64,000 nucleotides of DNA from Nymphaea colorata. Taxonomy: Eukaryota; Streptophyta; Magnoliopsida; Nymphaeales; Nymphaeaceae. Positions 1 to 10,252 of the stretch are shown here, one piece after another (position 1 is the stretch's first letter; each line of letters opens with the position of its first letter). The stretch spans positions 14,533,151 through 14,597,150 of the forward strand of contig NC_045143.1 in NCBI RefSeq assembly GCF_008831285.2, given 5' to 3'. The notes below the pieces were generated by a model. That model was given only the letters and a program-made list of their open reading frames with translations. It searched no databases and was not told the origin of the DNA. The position numbers and the translations under genes were made by a program.

Positions 1-288
1 TACTTGCACAAACACATTTAACTGGCTAGCTCCTGAGGTTGGTTCACTTCACGAGTGAACCCACACCTCCAATTGCCTCCACACGAGGGTTACACATAAC
101 CACAACAGTTTTGGCTAGCCGTCATAACAATATGGGCACAACTACCCACTGTGCAAACATTTGTATCATTGCCCGCGGCAATGGGTATTCAATAAACATA
201 ACATTCACATTCATCATCATAACAATCACATCTTTGAAAACTTAGCCAAACCACAGAAAGTAGTCTCAATCTGTGGTGGGCTCGTAAC

Positions 289-402
289 TGTCCTATGCAG
301 TTATCATGCTAGAATGCTTTCTAATGCACAATTGGGGTCGAGGAGACACTCGACTCGATACCCCGCCTCATCTGTCCTAAACAGTTATCAATTCTAGCAT
401 GC
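289..402. repeat. Imperfect 30-bp direct repeat
   Basis: The segment at 289-317 (TGTCCTATGCAGTTATCATG and on to AATGC) recurs at 373-402 with a few substitutions and one extra base. The spacing is 84 bp. It may be part of an LTR-internal duplication. The function is unknown. Confidence 0.6.
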
Positions 403-530
403 ACATGCAATGCGTAACATTATCAAAACAATTACTATAAGCCTTTCAAAACAATTCATATCATATATCAATTTATGTACATGCATACACATATTCATTC
501 ACGGAACACTCAATCAATTCATATCACAAA

Positions 531-554
531 TCCTAGGATCCCATGATCCTAGGA
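531..554. repeat. Perfect palindrome, 10-bp arms
   Basis: Arms TCCTAGGATC (531-540) and GATCCTAGGA (545-554) are exact reverse complements around the spacer CCAT. It could form a small hairpin. No gene lies beside it. Confidence 0.85.
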
Positions 555-1602
555 ACACACATTCATTCACTTGCCCAGGCAGGGATTTGCCTGGAATGTC
601 GCCATACCTGTGGCGCGTTCACAAGAATCTTCAAAATGCCTCGAGCTTCGAATCCGGTAACTCAAGGTCGACGGGACGTACCCGGTGAACCTGCAGACAC
701 AAACACAAGATAAGATTCCTACTACTTACCTCAACAATTCAAACAAAAACAAAACAAAATCATTGAGGCACGTGTCATCGCCTCAAGAGGGTGTCGATGG
801 GTAGTGTCGACCCACAAGTTCTCCAATAGGGTCACTTCCCACTCCTAGCCGTGCCAATAGATGCGAAAACTCAAAGCCATCAATCCGTCTATCACTAACG
901 CCTTTCTCAAAATTCCCTTTTTCTTAAATCAAGGCGTCTACCCCAAAGATACTTCCAACTTATGTACGTTATCCCTATTTAACTCCAAGATGCACCCGTT
1001 CACAAAAACGCGTGCTACAGGCTCACTAAAACGGTCCTAAATCTTCCCCACAACCTCACAAACTCTACCATGTCTCCCCTAATGCTTCGAAAATTAATCT
1101 ATCATGCTTAAATGATCATCCAAAATATGAATCTTCGCTTCCCAACATAATCGCAAGCTTTCCCCAAAAACGAAATCACTAACATGTGTTCCAAATAATC
1201 AATTCAAAGCTCTAGCATGCTCAACCAATAATTATGAGCGTTCCAAAAAGAAATATATCATAAAATAGGTTCAATTTCGCCTTGCTCACCCCGATTGAAG
1301 GTCTAAACTGCTGTAATCCTCCCGGCAGCCACCTCACGCGTCCAAGTGGTCCCCAAACGGCTAAAATCCTCCAATGCCGCCACTACCAAGGCCTTCTCTA
1401 ATTGCTGTTACGAGGGGGAAGACAAATCCCCAAGCTGAAAACGGATCCAACAGTGATAGCACAGTGAAAATCAGTGAGAGAAAGTACTTGATTGGAGAAA
1501 AATCGAAAACGAGCAGAAAATGGGGAGAGGGTTCGGTCAAAAGGGGAAAAGAAGGCAGTGAGGGGAGAGGACGGGAGAGAAGAGAGAGAGACGGTGGAGA
1601 GT

Positions 1603-1722
1603 GAGACGAGTGACAGTGGGAGAGGGAGAGTCGTTCGGTAGAGAGGGGAGACGAGAGACAGTGGGAGAGGGAGGGTCGTTCGGTGGAGAGGGGAGACGAG
1701 AGACGGTGGGAGAGGGAGAAGG
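1603..1722. repeat. 45-bp tandem repeat, G/A rich, about 2.7 copies
   Basis: Units start with GAGACGAG at 1603, 1648 and 1693, an exact 45-bp period with few substitutions. Read on the minus strand the array would encode a 15-residue Pro/Ser-rich period, but the surrounding frame has no recognisable domain, so I treat it as a minisatellite. Confidence 0.85.
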
Positions 1723-1790
1723 GAAAGAAAACGGGAAGGAGAAGAAAAGAGAAGAGAGGAAGAGGCAGGGGACGACAGGGTTCACCTCAA

Positions 1791-1845
1791 CGCCGCCGTC
1801 GTCGCCGCCGCCGCCGCCGTCGCCGCCGCCGCCGTCGCCGTCGCC
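1791..1845. repeat. GCC/GTC trinucleotide microsatellite
   Basis: A run of GCC and GTC triplets. It lies in a GC-rich block (about 1370-2010) that replaces the expected reverse transcriptase of the gypsy remnant next to it. Confidence 0.85.
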
Positions 1846-2029
1846 TTCTTCCCTGAGCTCCGGTCGTGGGTAAGGAAGAGACGGTAAGAGGAAAGCGAAG
1901 GAGAAGAGAATGCGAGGGAGGAGGGGCAGCGTCGGGCTCCTCTCGCGTGGGGCTAGGGTCCGGGTCTGGACCCTGACCCGACCCGCTCCGCCCAAACGCC
2001 GCGCGTTACACAGGCCCTTGGGAGGCTCA

Positions 2030-2941
2030 AACACAATCTTAAACTCTCTCAAGAGAGCTTGCAGACGCTGTTGGCATATGTACTCTTGTGCTTCAGATCT
2101 CTGGTCTATTTCTTCAACTAGTTTCTCAGTTGTCATCAATATGAAGGACGTTGCAGGCCCCTTCATCATCTTTGCTACTTTTTGCTCTCCCATGGTCTTC
2201 CGTGGAACTGCTTCTAAAGTCTGTTGGCCTTCTTTTGCTTTTGCAAAATGCATTTTCATTCCTATGAAGTCTCACACTACTTCACCAAGGTTACGCAGCC
2301 ACTGTACTCCCAAGGCCAAGTCTGCTGCTGCCATTGCTAGGGTGAAAAGCTTAACCTGAAACTTATGGCCCTGAATTTCTAGGACTTCTTGTGCACATCT
2401 TCCCCTACATTTTAACGTGCTGGCGTCCCCTACAACAAAGTCAAAGGCAGGCTGATTTTCAATCTGGCAGCCCAGTGCTCTTGCTGATTTTTGCATAGAA
2501 GGTTGTGGGTGGAGCCCCTGTCCACCATAATGCTCACCCTTTTGCCTCTCAACTGACCCTCCACCCTCATTAATTGGGGAACTTCTTCTCCTGCTAATGC
2601 ATGGAGAGAGATCTCAGGAGAAGCTCCACTATCTGTTCCTTCAGCCTCTTCTAGTACTACTACAGGGTCAGGTTCCAGCGCGGCTTTGTCCGGTGGATCG
2701 TCCTCTTCTTTCACCAAATACATATGAAGCTTTTGGCAGACATGGCCTGGTGTCCATGGTTGATCGCAGTGAAAGCAAATCCTCGCCGGCGCTTCTCTTT
2801 AATCTGTTCAGCGGTAAGACGACGGACAACCTGGCGCATAGTTTGGTTTCCCTTCAACAAGGGCACAGACGCTACTAGAGCCTCGGGTCTCACTGAGCGC
2901 TGAGCTTTGTCTGAAAATGGCAGCCGACTACTATAACCCAT
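2030..2941 (-). pseudogene. Gypsy gag zinc knuckle, protease and pre-RT linker
   Basis: Near 2722-2795 the minus strand encodes CFHCDQPWTPGHVC, a CX2CX7HXC knuckle typical of plant gypsy Gag. The upstream Gag sequence (QTMRQVVRRLTAEQIKEKRR) is in another frame, so a frameshift lies at about 2795. Downstream, near 2540-2560, the retropepsin active site appears as VDRGSTHNLL: the catalytic Asp is kept, but the usual Ser/Thr of DSG/DTG is Arg. A second frame (2272-2496) carries the C-terminal protease signature LGVQWLRNLGEV. A third (to about 2030) carries the linker toward reverse transcriptase. At least two frameshifts make it non-functional. Confidence 0.7.
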
Positions 2942-2997
2942 CCTTCACTACTTTTCCTTTACCAATCGGGCCATCTCAAAACATTCTGATAGACTCA

Positions 2998-3171
2998 TTA
3001 ACTCCTGCAATGGACTGCCATGAACACCTGAATTCTCTCCTCTACTTCCTGGTTGTGGCGTTCAACGGCCTGCAGTTGGCGGCTCATTAACTCCATCGTC
3101 TCCTCCATGCTCTCTCGTGCTTCTATCGCTGTGAAAACTTCCTTCGAGGTAATCTTGCTGGGCGCTGCCAT
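2998..3171 (-). pseudogene. Gypsy Gag N-terminus (fragment)
   Basis: The ATG at 3171 lies just downstream of the tRNA-Met-like primer-binding site, the usual place for a gag start. About 58 codons are open, mostly charged and helical (a run of Glu, Met and Arg suggests a short coiled coil near VERHNQEVEERIQ). A full gypsy Gag has a few hundred residues before the zinc knuckle. Here the knuckle follows only about 130 codons later, so a large internal deletion is inferred. The frame ends at 2998. Confidence 0.6.
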
Positions 3172-3178
3172 CAAACCT

Positions 3179-3191
3179 GGCTCTGATGCAA
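3179..3191 (-). other. Degenerate primer-binding site of the gypsy remnant
   Basis: The minus strand reads TTGCATCAGAGCC, 11 of 13 matches to the tRNA-iMet-complementary TGGTATCAGAGCC used by many plant LTR elements. It lies 7 bases upstream of the Gag start, which supports the element's orientation. Confidence 0.6.
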
Positions 3192-3626
3192 ATTTTTTAA
3201 CTTCCCCACCTAACACATAAACTCACACACACAACCTTAATGAAAGCCCAGCCTTCACTAAACAGGGTAGATCTCATCGTCCTCTTTAGGGTTTAATCCC
3301 TGCTCAACTTATACAAAGTGTATGGTGGGGTGGGTTAACCTCCCTGTTACCATGACCCAACCCGTGGACAGGGTCCATCTAATTGACCCGCTACCCCGAC
3401 TTTAGACTTAAGAGTCAACATAACTCCAAAGACTCTAACAGGACTCCAACTTAACACTACTGAAGACCTATTGACTTTAGCATGTCTAACGGATCCCTAT
3501 TTTCTAACAAACATATCCTTGTCCCTTAGCAAGGTCTAACCTATAACTGAAGAAGGTATCTAAAGCAATTAGCTTCCCCTCTTGTTAATAAGCTTCCATT
3601 AATTTTTCTTTTTGACTAATAGATTG
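3192..3626 (-). other. Probable 5' LTR remnant of the gypsy element
   Basis: Position alone (5' of the primer-binding site) suggests LTR sequence. No coding potential is seen. No clear TG/CA ends or second LTR copy were found. The block is cut on its right side by copia element 1, inserted at 3632. Confidence 0.35.
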
Positions 3627-3631
3627 GTTTA
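3627..3631. repeat. Target-site duplication of copia 1 (left), GTTTA
   Basis: GTTTA at 3627-3631 immediately precedes the 5' LTR. The same five bases follow the 3' LTR at 10524-10528. This fixes both ends of the element. Confidence 0.93.
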
Positions 3632-3908
3632 TGTTAGAATATCTTGTATAGGGAACCGGGTCTGGATATGGACCCGGTCCCATGGGCGCGGGTACCGAGG
3701 GTGGCTCGGTACCCTAGGCGGGTCTCCCACTTATATAATCTCACTTATTGTGTAATGGTTGATCAAGGGGAAATAACATTCTCTCTCCTAGGGTTGCGGT
3801 TTTGCCCCTAGGTTAGAGCTTCTTCGTGGTTTTTCACCTTTTACTGAGGTTTTCCACGTATATCGTGTGTTTCTTCTCCGTTCTCTTCTTGTGTTGCTTG
3901 TTTCTACA
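3632..3908 (+). repeat. Copia 1 5' LTR (277 bp)
   Basis: Starts TGTTAGAATATC and ends GTTTCTACA. Contains a TATA-like TTATATAA near 3731-3738 and inverted repeats. GGTACCGAG (3691-3699) pairs with CTCGGTACC (3705-3713) around a 5-nt spacer, and CCGGGTC pairs with GACCCGG just upstream. These may form hairpins in the transcript. Confidence 0.95.
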
Positions 3909-3921
3909 TGGTATCAGAGCC
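3909..3921 (+). other. Copia 1 primer-binding site
   Basis: TGGTATCAGAGCC directly abuts the 5' LTR. It is a perfect match to the complement of the initiator tRNA-Met 3' end, the standard primer of plant copia elements. Confidence 0.95.
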
Positions 3922-4285
3922 AGCGCGTGTGGGTTTTCTTGGTGTGATCGTGGAGTTTCCGCCGCCGTTGGAGTTCCTTTTTTTTTTTTTTTCGCCGCCC
4001 ACCGCCGCTGACGTTTCCACCACCACCGCTGCTTGGACGTTCTTTGCGCCTGCCGCTGGCGTGTGCACATGTTGCCGTGACCGTTGTTTCGCCTCCGCCG
4101 CTGGTGACCTACGACGCCGTCGTTCTTCCGCCGCCGCCAGGGTTTCACTCGCCGTCGCCGTCAGGGCTACTTCTGCCGCCGCCGTCAGGCCTTAGGCCTT
4201 CTTTCGCCGTGGTTCTTCCGCCTTCGCCGCCTCTTGTCCTGTTGTCTCTTGTGCTGGTGCCGCGTTTCCTGGTGTTGGGATTGTG

Positions 4286-5284
4286 ATGGCCGAAGTGATG
4301 ACTTACAAGATCGATGCTGCCTTTGACTCGGGCAATAATACCAAGAGCGAGAACTTGCCTGTTCAAGTCACCTCCATTCAGCTGAACAAAGACAACTATC
4401 TCTCTTGGTCTGCTGCACTTGAAATAGGGATTACCAGTCGCGGTCGCCTTCCCTATATCACTGGGGAGAAACCTGCACCTTCTAAAACGGATCCACAATG
4501 GGCGACGTGGGCGTTGGAAGATAGCCAAGTGAAAGTATGGATCATTAGTTCTGTTTCTGCTGATATTCAGCCTCTGATCTTGCGTAAGTTGACTGCATAT
4601 GACATGTGGACTGTGCTTGCACGGATGTATGGCCGTAAGAAGAGAGTCTTGCGCACGTACCAAATCAAACGTGGCATCTACTCCCTCAAACAGGGTGACT
4701 TGTCTGTGGCATCCTTCTTTGCAGCCCTGAAGACTAAATGGGAGGAACTGGACTATCATGTGAATGATGACTGGCATTGTGGTTCTGATCATGCCTTGTA
4801 CTGAGAAAAAGAATGGATGGACCGGACTTTTATTTTCCTTGGAGGATCACGTGATGAATTTGAATCTATTAGGAGCCAAATTCTCAATTGTGACGAGATT
4901 CCTGGGATTGAGGAGGTGTATGCCCGGGTAGAATCTGAGGAACAACGTCGCCAAGTCATGCATATTGACTCCAGCCAAGGGAGTTCTCCCTCAGCGTTTG
5001 TTAGCCGTGCCTCAGGGACTGGACAACGTCCTATTCGGTGTTGTAGTCATTGTAACAAGTTGGGGCATTCTGTGGATTTCTGTTGGGATATTCATCCTAA
5101 GAAGAGACTTGTTCGTGGTCGTCCTCCTTCTAGTCGGCGAGGGTCTTCTGTGCTTGACTCTAGTCAGGGTAGTTCGTCAAATGTTGAAAAATCAAAGCTT
5201 TCCTCTGATCAAATCAAGGAATTGCAAGCTTATATCAGCCGGCTTTCTACTACACGAGGAAACTTCCATGACCGAGGGAGCTAA
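4286..5284 (+). pseudogene. Copia 1 gag
   Basis: The nucleocapsid-like polyprotein that packages element RNA. ATG at 4286 follows a 5' leader with a T-run and GCC-rich DNA. The N-terminal part has the copia Gag pattern (LNKDNYLSWSAALEIGI at about residue 34; AYDMWTVLARMYG; LKQGDLSVASFF). An in-frame TGA at 4802-4804 interrupts the frame; it reopens at once in the same frame. The CCHC zinc knuckle CSHCNKLGHSVDFC (CX2CX4HX4C) lies at about 5044-5085. The frame ends at 5284, and the protease lies in another frame, so either a frameshift mutation or a gag/pol frame change is present; most plant copia elements use one continuous frame, so mutation is likelier. Confidence 0.9.
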
Positions 5285-6838
5285 GTTAGCTCAAGCTCTT
5301 GTGGCCAAAAGTGATCAAGGTAATCCCTCCCTTGGTGATTGGATTGTTGACAGTGGGGCTACACATCATATGACAGGGGATCCTAAGCTGTTTCAAGAAT
5401 ACAAATTGTCTTCAGGGCAGCAACGCGTGTCTATGGCTGATGGGTCTTCTATCTCTGTGGCTGGAAAAGGGAGTTTGTCCTTGTTGAATAAATATTGTCT
5501 GCATAATGCTCTTCATGTTCCCAATATTCCTGTGAACTTGTTATCTGTCAGCAGTATTACCAAAGAACTAAATTGTAATCTGATTTTTTCTGCTGACCAT
5601 TGTTTCCTACAGGACTTGGTGACGGGGAAGAAGATTGGGATTGGTTCGGTTATTGATGGACTCTACAGACTGCCCGTGCAAGTTGCGTCTGCCTTGATTT
5701 TAGCCACTAGTGGACAGTTGTCAGGTGTGGAAGACATGTCTATCATTATGCGATGGCACGAGCGTCTTGGACATCTCTCATTTCAGTTGATCAAGAAGTT
5801 GTTTCCTAGGCTTTTTACTTTTGTTTCCATTGACTCCTTCACATGTGAAGTGTGTCAGTTGGCTAAGCATGTCAGGGCTTCGTACCCTATTTCTTTCAAT
5901 AAAACCACCCGTCCGTTTGCTTTGGTTCATTCTTATGTTTGGGGTCCTTCGGGAGTACCCACTTGTCGTGGTTTTCATTATTTTATGACTCTTATTGATG
6001 ACTACTCCCGTTGTACGTTCGTGTACTTGTTGAAAGAACGTAGTGACGTTCCTGTCATTGTCAAAAACTTTGTGGCTTTTGTTGAGACTCAGTTTCAGAC
6101 CTCTGTTCAGGCTTTCCGCACTGATAATGCTAGAGAGTATGTCTCTCAATCTCTAGATGATTTCTTGAAGAGCAAGGGTATTGTTCATGAAACGTCCTGT
6201 AGTTACACACCTCCCCAAAATGACGTGGCTGAACGGAAGAATCGCCATTTATTAGATGTCACTCGGGCTATTATGTTCCATCGGCAGGTTCCTAAGCGCT
6301 ACTGGGGTGATGCACTTCTCACTAGTGCCCACCTTATTAATTGTATGCCTACCCGTGTGTTGCAGGGTCATTCCCCATATTCTATGCTTTGGCCTACTCA
6401 GAATCCCTGGCCTCTTACTCCTCGGGTGTTCGGGTGTGTCTGTTTTGTTCATGACCATAGTCCCACCCTTAAGAAACTTGACCCTCGGTCTATCAAGGCT
6501 GTCTTCCTGGGGTATTCCTCCACTCAGAAGGGATACAAATGTGTTGATCCTACCACTTTTAAAGTCTATGTCTCCCGGGATGTTACTTTTTATGAGCATG
6601 AGACATACTTTCCTGTGAATCCTCTTCAGGGGGAGTGTCTAGGGAACAGTAGTGAAGAGTATTCCTCAAATCAATTGATTCAGTTTATGGATTTCTTGGA
6701 TTACAAGGTTAGTCACAGTGTGGCAGACACAATCAGAGATGGTAGAGACAGTCACATGGACGGGGGCCTTGTTGATAATCAGAATGTTGATATTACCAAT
6801 CCCAATCCTGTGAGTTCCCTGGATGACCCAAGTTAAAT
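5277..6838 (+). pseudogene. Copia 1 protease and integrase
   Basis: The aspartic protease active site Asp-Ser-Gly is intact at 5349-5357 (WIVDSGATHHM). The GAG-pre-integrase motif MRWHERLGHLS follows near 5748-5780. Integrase core: the first catalytic Asp, expected in the HSDVWGP motif, is Tyr (codon TAT at 5934-5936). The second Asp is present (6123-6125, RTDNAREY), and so is the Glu (6231-6233, DVAERKNRHL), with the usual DD35E spacing between them. Integrase should therefore be inactive. The frame closes at 6836 shortly before similarity switches to antisense gypsy sequence near 6859. Confidence 0.93.
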
Positions 6839-6858
6839 CAATGAAGAGCTTCCTATGA

Positions 6859-7380
6859 GGATTTTGTTGGTAGTCTCTGCTTGTCCGTTCCCTTGGGGAT
6901 AATAAGGAGCTGAAAAATGGTGCACAATAAGGTATTTGCTGCACAACTGTCTCATCTTTTCATTTTTGAACTGAGTCCCGTTGTGAGACACTATATCATG
7001 AGGGATCCCAAATCTGCAAAGAAGATTTTTGTGAATGAAGGACACTATATGACTTTCTTTCACTGTTCTGAGTGTGATGGCTTCTACCCACTTGGTAAAA
7101 TAATCTGTTGCAACCAGAAAATACTTATGGCCATTGGAAGCTGCATGGGATATAGGTCTGACTACGTCAAAGGCCCACATAAAAAATGACCAATGAGATG
7201 TCACAGAATGCAATTGAGGAGCTAGTGTATGAATCACTGGAGCATGCAGTTGGCATTCTTTGCACCTTTTGGCAAATTGGTAACAATTCTTTTGCATAGT
7301 AGACCAATAATAACCTGCTCAAATTATCTGTTTGGTGAGGGTTTGGTAACCAACATGACCTCCACAATCTCCTTGATGTG
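6859..7380 (-). pseudogene. Gypsy integrase core (fragment)
   Basis: Minus strand 7297-6859 carries the zinc-binding region (CYQFAKRCKECQLHAP), the core start (MWAFDVVRPIS, first catalytic Asp kept), ATDYFTKWVEAI, and GIPHDIVSHNGTQFKN. In the last motif the second catalytic Asp of the usual SDNGTQF is His. The catalytic Glu is kept in GNGQAETTNK, where the fragment ends. It is therefore inactive as well as truncated. Confidence 0.85.
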
Positions 7381-7761
7381 ACTCTTCGATGACTTCCTTC
7401 GTCTCATCTTCATCAAGGCGTCGAGAATATTCAATGCTAAATCCACGTCTGTATAATACCCTTGCAAGAATAAAGTACCTCGCTGACATACATTGGATTG
7501 CTTTTTGTTCATTTTTGGACTTTTCAGTCGGGAATTCTCCACTTTCAATGTACCTTTTGATATCATGGTACGAAGGCGTATTCCCTCCTGGATATGATGA
7601 ACATGTGTCATTGTTTCAAAAGCGGGGTATTCTAATCTTCCAATCTCAGAAGAATGAATTGCTTCATTGGTTCGAAAAGTGATGGTGGATCATAGGCTCA
7701 CGAGGCCATCCACAATAGGGTTACCTTTTCTCTTTATGTGAGCCAGTTGTACTTCTTCAAA

Positions 7762-8430
7762 CTAACAGATTAAGGAGGTAGCGATCTCTTGATATGACAC
7801 CAACCTTTCATCTTTGACTTGCCATTCTCCATTCACTTGGTTTATAATAAGCTGAGAATTGCAGAAGGCATGCACCCTTTTTACTTGAAAACTCAATAAA
7901 GAATGAAGCCCTTGTATGAGGGCTTCAAATTCAGCCATGTTATGGGTACATGAAAAATCGAGTTTCAAAAAATATAGGATCATTTCGTCTTCTAGAGTGA
8001 TAAGTATGATGTCTATGCCTGCTCCCATCACATTCCTGGATCCATCAAAGTACATCTTTCATATCGAAACTGTTTCTAAACTTAGTACATGTTCATCTGA
8101 AAACTCATCATTCGTTCTGATTTCTTTGTATTAGGGGAAGTCTGCTAACTGATCCGCAATTGCTTGTCCTTTGATTGACTTCTGAGACACATATTCAAGA
8201 TCATATTGCATTAGCAGAACTTGCCATTTGGCGATGCATCCATAAAGGAATGGTTGTTTTAAGATATACTTGAGAGGATTAAGCTTGGAAAGGATCTTGA
8301 TTTCACAAGCTAGTAAATAATGTCTTAACTTCTGACACATCCAAACCAATGCTAGACAAGTTTTTTCGATTGGAGAGTACTTCTTTTCTTGCTGGACAAA
8401 AGTCTTGCTAATGTAATAGATTTGCCCCTA
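7762..8430 (-). pseudogene. Gypsy RNase H region (fragment)
   Basis: Minus strand. The upstream part reads EKKYSPIEKTCLALVWMCQK and LRHYLL, then KSIKGQAIADQLADFP, the RT/RNase H C-terminal signature of Tat/Athila-type gypsy elements. The second part (7762-8055) begins MYFDGSRNVMGAGIDIIL and contains NMAEFEALIQGLHSL and FCNSQLIINQVNGEWQVKD, an RNase H fold with the expected Asp, Glu and (altered, Asn for Asp) positions. A stop and frame changes separate the parts. Confidence 0.8.
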
Positions 8431-8559
8431 TCGTCTAAAGGTTCAGGACATCTCTCTTTCAAGGAGGCAGCAGGGATTCAACTTCCTCTGGGGGTAGTAG
8501 GGTACGACGAAAAAAAAAGTTGACCATGAATTATCAATAAACTGACAATTGATTCTTCC

Positions 8560-10252
8560 TGGGTCGATGCCCAAGCGATTAATGGGGACAGATTGTAAAT
8601 TCATTCACCAGGTCATGTACTTCTCATCCTATTCAGAGATTTGTCTCTTATGCGAAACTTAGTAAGGATTACAAATGCTTTATTACATCCTTGTCTAAGT
8701 CTGTGATTCCCAGGTGTGTGGAAGATGCTAGAGAGGATCCTAAATGGCTACATGCCATGACAGAGGAGATGGATGCCTTGGCGAAGAATGATACTTGGGA
8801 AGTAGTTGATATTCCCAAGGGGACTCATTTAGTTGGTTCCAAGTGGGTGTTCAATGTGAAATACAAACCGGATGGTACCGTGGAGAGGTATAAGGCTCGT
8901 CTTGTTGCAAAGGGGTTCAGCCAAAAATATGATATTGATTACCTTGAAACCTTTGCCCCTGTTGCTAAACTGAAAACTGTGAGGGTCATCTTAGCTCTTG
9001 CCGTGCAAAAGAAGTGGAGCATGGATCAGCTGGATGTCAAGAATGCCTTCTTGAACGGCTATCTACAAGAAGAGGTCTACATGAGCATGCCTCCTGGATA
9101 TGTTCAAAGCGGAAAATGTTGTCATCTCAAGAAAGCCTTGTATGGATTAAAGCAGTCTCCTAGAGCATGGTTTGAAAGGCTGAGGATAGTGATGAAGACT
9201 AATGGATACAAACAGGGAAATGGTGATCACACCTTATTCATTAAGTAGAGAAATGGCCTGGTGAGTCTTCTTCTTGTGTATGTTGATGATATGATAGTCA
9301 CAGGTGACGGTGAAGAAGAAAAAAGGAAGATGAAGGAAAGGTTAGCTGCCGAATTTGATCTTAAAGATCTGGGTAAACTAAGGTACTTTCTGGGGATCGA
9401 GATTGCTCACTCAGAGACATGGCTTGTTATGAGCCAAAGGAAATACACACTGGATCTTTTAAAGGATACTGGCAAACTTGGATGTAGGCCCTTTCTAACT
9501 CCAATGGAGTCCGGTACAAAGATAAGCATCAAAACTGGCAACATCCTAGATGAGGAAGGAAAATGGCAGTATCAGAGGCTGGTTGGTAAGCTCATCTATC
9601 TTACTCTTACTCGCCCTGATATTACTTATGCTGTGAATGTGTTGAGTCTGTTTATGCATGCTCCTACTGATTGTCACTGGAAGAGTGCAGAAAGAGTGTT
9701 GGGGTACCTAAAGAATGACCCAGGGAAAGGATTACTCTATACTCAGCAAAACCAACTTAATATTGAAGGATACTCTGACGCAGATTGGGCATGATGCACT
9801 GATACTAGGAGGTCTACCACAGGGTACTGCATCTTTCTGGGGGGTAACCTGATTGTATGGAGAAGTAAAAGGCAGAAAGTTGCTCTAGATCCAGTGCTGA
9901 GGCTGAATACAGGCCTGTGGCTATGGGAGTTACAGAAATGTTATGGTTAAAGATTCTCCTAGCTGATATTGGTGTTGAAACGGAAGAAAAGATGAAGATG
10001 TACTGTGACAACAAGTCTGCGATTAACCTTGCAAACAATCCCGTCCTGCATGACAAAACTAAACATGTGGAGATTGATTGCCATTTCATACGGGAACGCA
10101 TAGATTCTAAAGAGTTGATCCTGCCGTATATGAAGTTTGAAGATCAAATTGCCGATGTTTTAACCAAAGCCTTATGTACATCTCAATTCGAGAAAAATGT
10201 GAGCAAGCTTGGCATGTTTGACATGTATGCCAAGCTTGAGGGGGAGTGTTAG
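8560..10252 (+). pseudogene. Copia 1 reverse transcriptase and RNase H
   Basis: Copia pol resumes near 8580-8610 (HPIQRFVSYAKLSKDYKCF), then EEMDALAKNDTWEVVD, GSKWVFNVKYKPDGTVERYK, QLDVKNAFLNGYLQEEVYM and YGLKQSPRAWF. An in-frame TAG sits at 9246-9248. The catalytic YVDD is intact at 9279-9290. A TGA at 9792-9794 replaces the Gly codon after DADWA, and a frameshift near 9885 moves RNase H to another frame (SSAEAEYR, then YCDNKSAINLANN, KHVEIDCHFIRE, IADVLTKAL), ending at 10252 over the 3' LTR start. Catalytic residues survive, so decay is recent. Confidence 0.93.
10238..10246 (+). other. Copia 1 polypurine tract
   Basis: GAGGGGGAG directly precedes the 3' LTR, the expected site for plus-strand DNA priming. 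Copia 2 uses the identical nine bases. Confidence 0.9.

Larger units (their letters stand above)
1..1369. other. Non-coding repeat-like left edge
   Basis: No supported gene. Short open frames occur on both strands, but none resembles a known protein. The base composition and the short internal repeats (a 29-30 bp direct repeat, a 10-bp-arm palindrome) suggest LTR or UTR sequence of a retrotransposon. I could not find a boundary or a matching second LTR in the window. Confidence 0.4.
2012..3191 (-). mobile_element. Decayed Ty3/gypsy element (gag-protease part)
   Basis: Reading the minus strand from 3191 to 2012 gives, in order, a degenerate primer-binding site, a Gag N-terminus, a gag zinc knuckle, a retropepsin-like region, and the short linker (LLREFKIVFEPPKGL, near 2030-2080) that precedes reverse transcriptase in gypsy polyproteins. 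Sequence similarity stops at about 2012, where a GC-rich block begins. Frames change several times and most of the Gag body is missing, so this is a dead fragment. The LTR on its 5' side should lie above 3191. Confidence 0.75.
6859..8510 (-). mobile_element. Antisense Tat-type gypsy fragment inside copia 1
   Basis: From about 8440 down to about 6859 the minus strand encodes, in gypsy order, the end of reverse transcriptase/RNase H, a second RNase H-like domain, the zinc-binding linker and the integrase core up to the motif GNGQAETTNK. Two RNase H-type domains are typical of the Tat lineage. No LTRs, no primer site and no target duplication flank it. The left junction is near 6859; the right one lies between about 8440 and 8580. 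Copia pol resumes on the far side. It looks like filler or captured DNA rather than an independent insertion. Confidence 0.85.

Noticed and set aside
1537-2259. 240-codon minus-strand open frame with Pro/Ser repeats
   Set aside because: Only its first 80 or so codons match gypsy sequence. The rest is translated minisatellite and GCC repeat; treated as a chance fusion, not a gene.
5240-5300. Programmed gag/pol frameshift in copia 1
   Set aside because: Copia 2 and 3 keep gag and pol in one frame, and no slippery site or pseudoknot is evident; a mutation is simpler.
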